Both the position numbers and the translations under genes were made by a program. A stretch of 14,500 nt of DNA, taken from assembly GCA_012295275.1 (NCBI GenBank), contig CM022667.1, positions 4,950,208 through 4,964,707 on the forward strand. The letters run 5' to 3'. This document shows positions 1 through 6,855 of the stretch, one piece after another (position 1 is the stretch's first letter; each line of letters opens with the position of its first letter). The stretch comes from Chrysomallon squamiferum. Taxonomy: Eukaryota; Mollusca; Gastropoda; Neomphalida; Peltospiridae. The notes under the pieces are model-generated. The model worked only from the letters and a program-made list of their open reading frames with translations. It was not told where the DNA came from and did not search any database.

Positions 1-32
1 ATGGTTTTTATTTATTTTATTTTTTGTTTCAG

Positions 33-240
33 GCATGTTACCAGTGAGATGGATGAGTCCAGAGAGTCTGAGTGATGGTATTTTCACGTCCAAGTCAGAC
101 ATTTGGAGTTTTGGTGTCGTTGTTTACGAGATTGTAACGTTCGGAAGCTTCCCGTACCAGGGTTTGTCAAACTCGCAGGTGTTGGAGTACGTGAAGAGTG
201 GAAACAGACTGATACTTCCTGACAAAGTCACAGAGCAGCT
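33..240 (+). CDS. Kinase exon: P+1 loop to subdomain X
   Basis: The acceptor TTTTGTTTCAG ends at 32 and the donor GTAAGT starts at 241, both strong. The exon begins with the last two bases of a glycine codon (GGC if the previous exon ends in G), so the upstream intron is phase 1; this gives the usual G-M-L-P-V-R-W order. It ends with CT, phase 2, completed to a leucine codon by the first G of the next exon. The segment covers substrate recognition and the F-helix region of the C-lobe. Confidence 0.9.
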
Positions 241-794
241 GTAAGTCTATCACACAGAGCAGAACAGCTCTTGTTTTACCATTCCAGACACAGCTTCTTT
301 GTTTAGTTTTTCTTTTGTTTTTCTTATTTACTTGTTTATATTTTTTCTTTATTTATTTCTCAATTTATTCATTTCTTTGTTTATTCATCTATTTCTTATT
401 TGTTTGTGTCTTTATTGAATTATTATTATTATTTGATTATTATTTTTTTTTTTTTATTATTTCAATATCTATTCTTTTGAATATAAAAAATTTAAAAATA
501 TCTTTTTAACTTTTTATTTTAAGTATTCTATGAAATTTTTGTTTTGGTACAATCTGTTGATAAATACACCATAAATTCTTTCAATTATAATGTTAACAAT
601 AAATAATTTTTAAATTTAAAATTGTTTTTAGATATTTCTTTATTTTGTTTTACATTTTGGTAAAACCTTATTCATAATAATAATAATAATAATATTCATG
701 ACAATAATAATAATAAAAATAATAATAATAATAATAAAAATAATAATAAAAATAAAAATAATAATAATAATACAAATAAAAATAATAAAAATAA

Positions 795-825
<31 letters not shown>

Positions 826-1417
826 AATAATGACTAACTACTTTCAGGAGTACATTTATCTACGAGTGTATGTCGTACGACTCCGACCTGCGTCCCAGTT
901 TAGACAAAATCATCGACTACCTCGACCGCAACCCTAAGTTCCTCAGCCCCTGCCTCGACCTGCCCATGAAGAGTGTCGTCATGGAGGACACGAACTCCCT
1001 TGAGCTGGCCCTGCCCTCGTGTCAGAACACCATCAACCACTCCACCCCCTCTCCCTCTTCCACCGCCGGTCGGCCTGCGCCTCGCAGGAAAAGCTGACCG
1101 CGCCCAGGAAGAGTTCGGGCGGGAGTGTGAGTCAGGACAGGTTCAGGGTGTCGGTGCCCCTGAGACAGGCTCGGTCGTTCATCACCTGCGCCTCTGACCC
1201 TTTCCGGAGGAACAGCATCAGCACCCCGCAGGCTCTCAACTCCGAGTTGGTTCCCCTCACTGCCGAGTTCATCATCCCCCGCAGCAGCTCCTTTCACAGA
1301 CAGCAGTCCGCGGTGAGTGACAACGTCGCCATCGTCGACAGGAACTACATCAGCAACACCAGCGACTACTTCAGCGACACGTCGAAGGAAATGTGTCAGA
1401 CGATTACGTCGCTGTAG
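33..1417 (+). CDS. Receptor tyrosine kinase, insulin receptor/ROS-like, C-terminal kinase lobe and tail (5' end outside window)
   Basis: Two exons (33-240 and 848 onward) encode the end of a tyrosine kinase domain and its cytoplasmic tail. The sequence shows the P+1 loop and APE-like motif PVRWMSPES, subdomain [11 protein letters not shown], and the subdomain XI arginine in DLRPSL. PVRWM is typical of tyrosine rather than serine kinases, and [14 protein letters not shown] closely resembles the insulin-receptor hallmark PYQGLSNEQVL; ROS/sevenless kinases are the next best match. Such receptors autophosphorylate at the membrane and recruit adaptors. The activation-loop tyrosines and catalytic HRD/DFG lie left of the window. 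The usual CW before the RP motif reads CM. The tail breaks frame: the kinase frame stops at 1095-1097, while a coding-looking frame runs to a TAG at 1415-1417. Kinase identity is firm; the exact family is inferred. Confidence 0.85.
241..847 (+). other. Intron of the kinase gene
   Basis: AT-rich intron with donor GTAAGT and acceptor CTTTCAG. It begins T-rich, contains an (ATT) stretch near 419-435, and ends in a long AAT repeat that reaches almost to the polypyrimidine tract. No other gene is seen in it. Confidence 0.85.
674..831. repeat. AAT microsatellite, interrupted
   Basis: About 158 bases of ATA/AAT triplets broken by single A insertions (AAAAAT), just before the acceptor at 847. It is a low-complexity tract of the kind common in this window. 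The apparent polyisoleucine/lysine reading frames across it are artefacts. Confidence 0.95.
848..1097 (+). CDS. Kinase last exon, first part (kinase frame)
   Basis: The acceptor CTTTCAG ends at 847. With phase 2 entry the exon reads [19 protein letters not shown], the end of the kinase domain with its conserved RP, then a helix ending DYLDR and a serine/proline-rich tail. This frame hits TGA at 1095-1097 just after PAPRRKS. Codons are markedly richer in G and C than the surrounding DNA. The stop is probably not the natural end, because the next frame stays open and coding-like for about 110 more codons. Confidence 0.75.
1088..1417 (+). CDS. Probable continuation of the kinase tail in another frame
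   Basis: From GAA at 1088 to TAG at 1415-1417 a different frame gives a plausible receptor tail rich in serine, arginine and threonine, including the basophilic-kinase site RRNSIS and two tyrosines in [10 protein letters not shown]. Codon use is GC-rich like the exon just before it, and the opposite-strand reading looks like a shadow. A single missing base in the A run at 1089-1092, or a short intron ending at the CAG of 1085-1087, would join it to the kinase frame. Either fits; a true truncation at 1097 is also possible. Confidence 0.6.
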   Translation, partial: EKLTAPRKSSGGSVSQDRFRVSVPLRQARSFITCASDPFRRNSISTPQALNSELVPLTAEFIIPRSSSFHRQQSAVSDNVAIVDRNYISNTSDYFSDTSKEMCQTITSL

Positions 1418-2483
1418 TTGTAATTAATTAATTAAACTGCGGTTGATGTTATAAAGAAACAAAGAAAATGTTGTGAAGTGTTCAGAGTGAGGTGAATTGT
1501 TGATAGATTGAAATTTCTTAATGGGACACCCCCAACCCCCTCAGGGAGAGAAAAAAAATAAAAAAGATTTTTTGAGGGGAAACAGAAGTCATTTTTTTTT
1601 GTCTTTTTTTTTGAAAATGTTCAAAAACTGTTAATATTTATTGATGGAAATTGTGAACCAAAAATGATTTTTGAAAACCAGAATTTGATTTCTGTCCATG
1701 AAGAAAACAGACTTCACTGATAAATGTTGCTTGCACTGATCTTCCATGCTTACATTTTACAGGCTTTTTTTTTTTTAATTTAACAATATTGTTATGTTGT
1801 TTTGGTGACCTTCTCATACCATATAGGCTATGATCCACATAAATATATATATTTATGTTTTGACTTATCTAGGGCTCACAGAATGAGCCACACAGATAGG
1901 TTATCAGGGCAGATGTTCATGCAGAAACTGTTTATATATATATATATATGTGTGTCTGTTTGTCTGTTTGTCTGTCAGTCTGTGTGAGTACAAACACATC
2001 TGTTTGTTTCTTCTAAATAATTAATTTAGGTCTGTTGTTTCAGGAATGAAGACAGCAGGTTTTAAATTCAGATTGTAAAGGAAAGGAAGTATTGTGATAC
2101 TGCTTTGTGTGTTATTGAGTGAAAGCTGTGAAAATGAAATGAAAAATATTTTAAAAATTATTGAAATGGTTATCAAAAAAGAAGGAAATTTTAACAGCTG
2201 GTGTGTTATGGCAAAATCTGTTCAGCAGCATTTGAATTTCAAAGAACAAATATATTTTTTTTTTTTTTATAAAACACCAAACAATGTAAGAACAAAATAA
2301 ATTATATTACTGCCCTATTTTCAAGATACATTATACATTTATATATCTTTTACAAAAACAAAGCTTTACTGCCAGGAACAAAATATTAAACATTTATTAG
2401 AACAAGGTTGCTATGGTTACCAAATAATTTTTAAAAAAATGTATATTGATATTGACTCTTCATATACTTTATTTTGAATTTAA

Positions 2484-2484
<1 letters not shown>

Positions 2485-2530
<46 letters not shown>
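2485..2530. repeat. (ATT)n microsatellite
   Basis: An uninterrupted ATT run of about 15 units, followed by an A/T homopolymer stretch to about 2551. Confidence 0.95.
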
Positions 2531-2531
<1 letters not shown>

Positions 2532-2620
2532 AAAAAAATTTTTTTTTTTTTACTAACATTGAAATCATATTAAATGTATTTAGGATTATTTATGTTAATG
2601 GGTATTCATTTTTCTTTAAA

Positions 2621-2668
2621 TGAAACTTTACCGTATTAATGAATATTCATTAATCTGGTAAAGTTTCA
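2621..2668. repeat. 48-bp near-perfect palindrome
   Basis: Two 24-base arms meet with no spacer. The left arm is TGAAACTTTACC, GT, ATTAATGAAT; the reverse complement of the right arm is identical except for AG in place of GT, giving 22 of 24 pairs. As RNA it would form a long hairpin needing a minimal loop. A related direct copy of part of the centre (TTAATGGGTATTCATT) lies just upstream near 2595-2610. It could be a relic of a small inverted-repeat element or a structured UTR element. Confidence 0.8.
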
Positions 2669-2830
2669 GTTAGACAAAATGCTTATCTGACTTTAGTCAT
2701 AAAATTATTTATTATTATCAGGCAGTTAAAATGTAAAATATATATTTGTGTGTTGAATTATTCCATATGTGTGTATGGTGCTAATGATGTCTACTTGTGA
2801 TAATTTACATCAGCAATATTTTTTATTTTT

Positions 2831-2858
2831 TTTATTTATTTATTTATTTATTTAATTA

Positions 2859-2900
<42 letters not shown>

Positions 2901-2903
2901 TTA
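2831..2903. repeat. (TTTA)n then (TTA)n compound microsatellite
   Basis: TTTA tetranucleotides to about 2854, then ATT triplets to about 2901. Low-complexity DNA, no function implied. Confidence 0.9.
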
Positions 2904-3820
2904 GTATTATAATTTTTTATTTTCCTTATTTATGCCTTTATTCTTTTAACTTTTTTAAATCTTGTTTTTCATAATTCTTTTCTAATATTTATTTATTTTT
3001 TAAATACATACTTTTGGGGTTTTTATTATAATTATTTATTTATTTACATTCCTTGTTTTTGTATAGAAAATTCAGTTACTAGCATATTACATGTGACATA
3101 AAAGTATATTTATTTTTGTTTCCTTTTATATAGACATAATAATAGGGTATATACATGTATATTTTTTATTTCATTATTATTTTTCCACTTTATTTTTTTT
3201 CTTAACTTATAAAGTATGATTGTAATAAAATGAACCTGACTTAACACTTGAGAATTATAAGCATGTGTTACTGTGGCTAAAACAAAAAAAATGTTATATT
3301 TAATTATAAAATAATTTCATGTAATGATTGTATGAAAAGAACGAACGTTTGTGATGTTTCCTATTGTCATATTATCTACTATATTCATACTTATCTACCT
3401 CCTACCTTTTCCATCTACCTATATACCTAGATACCTAGATACCTTCCAATACCAGTCTACCAGCCACTTACTAAGGCATATTTGTTGACCTACCTGTACT
3501 CTGTATATTACCTGTACATACATATGTTTATGGTACTTTGTATACATTGTTTTTGTAATAGGTATTTGAATTCAGTGACTTATGAAAATAATGTATATGT
3601 CACTAATCTTCAAATCTGTCTCTGTGAGTTTTTAAATGACTTGTATTTTTATAAATTAAAGTATTTGGGAAAAAAAATATTACAAAATTAGTCATGATGT
3701 ATTTAATTTCAGAAACGTATGAATTCCACTTAACAAGGTATTAATAGTATTACTGTAATTATTATTCATTTATAATTATTATGACTTATTTATTAGGTGT
3801 CTTTTTATATTATTATATGA

Positions 3821-3871
3821 TTATTATTATTTATTATTATTATTACTGTTACTATTTTATTATTATTATTT
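3821..3871. repeat. Imperfect (ATT)n microsatellite
   Basis: TTA/ATT triplets interrupted by TTATTT and by ACTGTTACT. Flanking sequence is A/T-rich and non-coding. Confidence 0.85.
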
Positions 3872-4391
3872 TAAATTATATCAAATTTCTGTTTAAATGA
3901 ATGTTTTTGTTTTTCGTGTCCTTGTCTCATATTAAACCTAATTAAATGTTTTTCAGAGTGCTGCACAGATTCATATTTCTATTAATAACAGATTTACTTG
4001 AAAATAAAACCATATATTTACAGTGTACTTTCTCTATGAATGTACACATAAAAAAAAAAATCTGCTTATTATTTCAAATTGTAAAATTGGTTGTGTTTTC
4101 TCTGAAGACTTTTGTAAAAAAAAAAATACTAATCAGTCATTGTAAAAAAAAAAAAAAAAAAAAGATCATGCATGTAATTTTATATTCAAATCAGAGTATT
4201 TAAAATATTTATATGTGTATATCAAATCGGCTAGGTGCTTGAGAGAAAAATGTTTTCTTTGAAGATTACACATTAAGATTTTTGTTTTTAAACACTGATG
4301 ATGTAACATTAATAGCCAGTAATAAAACGTGACCAGTAAATTTCAAAATGTCATTAAACAAATTTGTTTCAGTTCTGTTATGGCCAGTTTG

Positions 4392-4470
4392 AAAAAAAAA
4401 AAAAAAAAAAAAAAAGACTATATAGGATATTAAATTAATATATTTGTGTGTGTGTGTGTGTGTGTGTGTG
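4392..4470. repeat. A24 tract and (TG)13 repeat
   Basis: A run of 24 A at 4392-4415 is followed by a TG dinucleotide run at 4445-4470. A shorter A tract lies at 4144-4163. I see no SINE-like body upstream of these A tracts. Confidence 0.9.
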
Positions 4471-4730
4471 AGTAGTTAGTTAATTATATTTTCTTTGCTG
4501 ATTCAGATCAAAGAAATCCTGTTTAATTCCAGTTTTGTTGAGTTTGTGGATTTTCTTCATTATAAATTGTTTGTTTTTTTTCAACCATAAAATTTGATGT
4601 TTGTTTGCTTTATTTTTCTTTCTTTCCTTTCTTTCCTTATATTTTTTTCTTTCCTGTCGTTTTTAATTTTATTGAATTAAATGTAAATCATTTACTACAT
4701 CAAATGTTTGTTGCTATTTGGAAAATTTGT

Positions 4731-4736
4731 AATAAA
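4731..4736 (+). terminator. Candidate poly-A signal of the kinase gene
   Basis: AATAAA followed by a GT-rich stretch (GTTTGCCTTGTGATTT), the usual arrangement for cleavage and polyadenylation. It is about 3.3 kb after the stop, so it is one of several candidates. Confidence 0.3.
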
Positions 4737-4762
4737 GTTTGCCTTGTGATTTAATTGCAGTT

Positions 4763-4875
4763 GTTACCATGGTGATACTACACATTGCAGTATGATGTAA
4801 TATAACTGTTACCATAGGAACAACAACACATTCCTCTTGCTATATAATTTGTAAAACATTTGTTACTGTGGTGAT
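4763..4875. promoter_or_regulatory. Cluster of RFX X-box-like palindromes
   Basis: Three imperfect copies of the 14-base X-box consensus GTTRCCATGGYAAC occur at 4763-4776 (GTTACCATGGTGAT), 4808-4821 (GTTACCATAGGAAC) and 4862-4875 (GTTACTGTGGTGAT, weakest). A fourth, GTTGCTATGGTTAC, is at 2407-2420. RFX factors bind such sites in animals. Here the sites are far from any start seen in the window, so a regulatory role is a guess. Confidence 0.3.
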
Positions 4876-5205
4876 AATATTATTATTGATGTAATGCATG
4901 CTTCATGCATTTGTTTTGTTATCATTTCTGTTTCATGAAATGGCATTTTGCTAATTTTGTAAATTCACGGCAGCACAATGGATTTTTGCTAGCTTTTTTT
5001 CTTGGTTTTATTTTTTTGGTATATTTTTTAAATGATCATGTAAAGTATGTTTAGGCAATATTTCAAATAAGAGTATTTTAATCATTATTATTCAGATATT
5101 ATTCTTATTTGAAAACTGGAAAAAAAATGCTATTAAATTAAGAAGAAGAAAGTTAAAGTTTATATTAATTATTTTTGAAAGCATACTGAATAAATTAAAA
5201 AGACT

Positions 5206-5229
5206 TATATATATATATATATATATATA
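5206..5229. repeat. (TA)n microsatellite
   Basis: About 12 TA units; a second, shorter TA run lies near 5301-5317. Non-coding. Confidence 0.9.
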
Positions 5230-5645
5230 CAATTCCAATATAATTATAGTATTTTTATCTGGAATGAAAATAATTCTGTGAAATTGAAAGTTTTTGTGCA
5301 CATATATATATATATATTCATTAAAAATAAACAAAACATTCCTGAACAGCTGTTTTAAAAATATATATTTATACATAAACTGGATTACTTAATACACTGT
5401 GTAATATATTTCTTTATGCTGTTATTTCATATTAATAATAAAATTTGCATGTGATGTTATCTACCAGAATGTGTAATTATTTTAAAACAAATTGTATATA
5501 TTTTTATTTACTGCTTTTCAAGATAGTTTACATAAAAGCTGTTTAAGTTTGATATTTATTTGTACAGTGTGTCAGTTGGTGTGAATTTAACACACTGGTA
5601 TGCATGCATGCTGAATATTTTTGTCCCTTTGTTGAGATATTTGTT

Positions 5646-5651
5646 GAATAA
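5646..5651 (+). terminator. Distal candidate poly-A signal of the kinase gene
   Basis: AATAAA followed within about 35 bases by TTTGTGTAT. It is the last plus-strand candidate before the convergent BLOC1S4 gene. Confidence 0.25.
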
Positions 5652-5670
5652 AATTATTTTAAAATCACTT

Positions 5671-5759
5671 CTCAATTTCCTTTGTGTATAATATCCATTT
5701 ATAAAATGAAAACCCTGCATATTTTCACATATATGTAATATAAATTACTCTCATTCGCT

Positions 5760-5796
<37 letters not shown>

Positions 5797-6477
5797 AATA
5801 ATAATAATAATCATAGTATTAGCTATACTTCTTAGAAAACCATTAGGATAAATGACATTTCTTTTCAATTATCTGGAGCAGTCCCATTCCTTCCCAGTCT
5901 TTCTAATTTATCAACATGTTAAGTGAAAGAATGGAAGAACTGCAAGTTAATGCTGATTGTCCTGAAGGGAGCAAAAACACTGGAAACCACAGAGTGTAAC
6001 ATACAACTCTTTAGATTGTCAACATCACACACTGATTTATTTCTTATTGTCAGCTTGATTTGTCACACTAATGTTACAACTTTTTTTACATTATGGAGAA
6101 AAATAAGCATTATTTGTTTTATTATTATTATTATTATTATTATCAAAATTTAGTAATTTCAGTAATAACAAATCAACAAGTTACAATAAGAATTGTTATT
6201 ATTCAAATTTTAGTAATTTTATTAACAATAACAAACATCAACAAATTGCAATAAAAATTTAACATTGGATAATTTGTTCAACACACCAAATAAACATTTA
6301 AATAATATTAAAATAAATAATTTTTGATAATTAAAAAAAAATTTTTTATCACTTTTCACTATGATCATCTAATTAAATTCAATGAAGGAATGTTTTAATT
6401 TGCTCATCTATAAATTAACAATTACAAATGAATGAAGTGTAAAAATTCAACACTGGAAGACTTGATAAATAAATTAT
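5671..6477. other. Intergenic/3' UTR region between convergent genes
   Basis: AT-rich, with an A30 run at 5765-5794 followed by AAT triplets, and an (ATT)n run at 6120-6142. The part next to 6478 should be the 3' UTR of BLOC1S4. Minus-strand AATAAA hexamers lie at 6218-6223 and 6118-6123. The direct repeat TTAGTAATTT near 6150 and 6209, each followed by AATAACAA-like sequence, is a small local duplication. No coding exon is supported. Confidence 0.5.
6118..6223 (-). terminator. Candidate poly-A signals of BLOC1S4
   Basis: On the minus strand AATAAA occurs at 6223-6218 and 6123-6118, about 255 and 355 bases after the stop codon. The second overlaps an ATT microsatellite and could be fortuitous. 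Confidence 0.3.
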
Positions 6478-6855
6478 TTATGTTTTCTCTTCAACATTGT
6501 CATCTTTTGATTTGCTGGAATCAGCAGCTGCAGATTCTGCTGTATGTTTGCTGTCTTCACTCAAATCTGAGTCCTGTCCTTTCGAAACCTCAACATCAGT
6601 TTTATCTGGTTTGTCTTTCTCTGGAGTCACATCCACTGACTCTGTTGTTTTATCAACATTTTGTTTCACTGACATGTCTGCTGGTTCAGTTTTATCAGCA
6701 GAATCACTGTCCACTGTCTGTCTGTTATCACGTCTGTCAGCTGAACTGACATCAGTGTTTTTACCTGCGTTGAAATAGTCGCTGGTTTTGAAAATCGCTG
6801 GTGCTTGGAATGTTGTCTGTTGCGAAACTTTGCTCTCCAGAGATGGTCTTCTCTT
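6478..6855 (-). CDS. BLOC1S4: BLOC1S4 exon 5 with acidic extension
   Basis: Acceptor TTTAACAG, then 125 codons and TAA at 6480-6478. The first 28 codons, KRRPSLESKV to KTSDYF, match the vertebrate C terminus. The remaining 97 are low-complexity Asp/Glu/Lys/Ser/Thr with repeated D-K and T-E/D pairs and look disordered. Just after DYFNAG lies CAG then GTAAAA (donor at 6764), which could act as an alternative splice site. Confidence 0.85.
   Translation of the reverse strand, partial: KRRPSLESKVSQQTTFQAPAIFKTSDYFNAGKNTDVSSADRRDNRQTVDSDSADKTEPADMSVKQNVDKTTESVDVTPEKDKPDKTDVEVSKGQDSDLSEDSKHTAESAAADSSKSKDDNVEEKT

Larger units (their letters stand above)
1418..5670 (+). other. 3' UTR and downstream region of the kinase gene; no coding exon seen
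   Basis: The 4.2 kb after the TAG at 1415-1417 are AT-rich with no convincing exon on either strand. AATAAA hexamers on the plus strand occur at 2296, 3224, 4320, 4731 and 5646. Those at 4731 and 5646 are followed by GT-rich sequence, so the transcript could end early or run to about 5.67 kb. Microsatellites, A-tracts, a palindrome and X-box-like motifs within it are listed separately. The transcript end is not resolved. Confidence 0.5.

Noticed and set aside
315-509. Phe/Leu/Ile-rich open frame in the kinase intron
   Set aside because: It is a T-rich low-complexity stretch between good splice sites, not a membrane protein.
1022-1297. Minus-strand open frame opposite the kinase tail
   Set aside because: It is the shadow of the GC-rich plus-strand exon; no start context, splice sites or family match support it.
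1312-1318. GTGAGT donor consensus inside the kinase tail
   Set aside because: The reading frame continues through it to the TAG with consistent codon use, and no matching downstream exon is seen.
5765-5794. A30 run as the tail of a SINE or retrocopy
   Set aside because: No recognisable element body, tRNA-like boxes or target-site duplication beside it.
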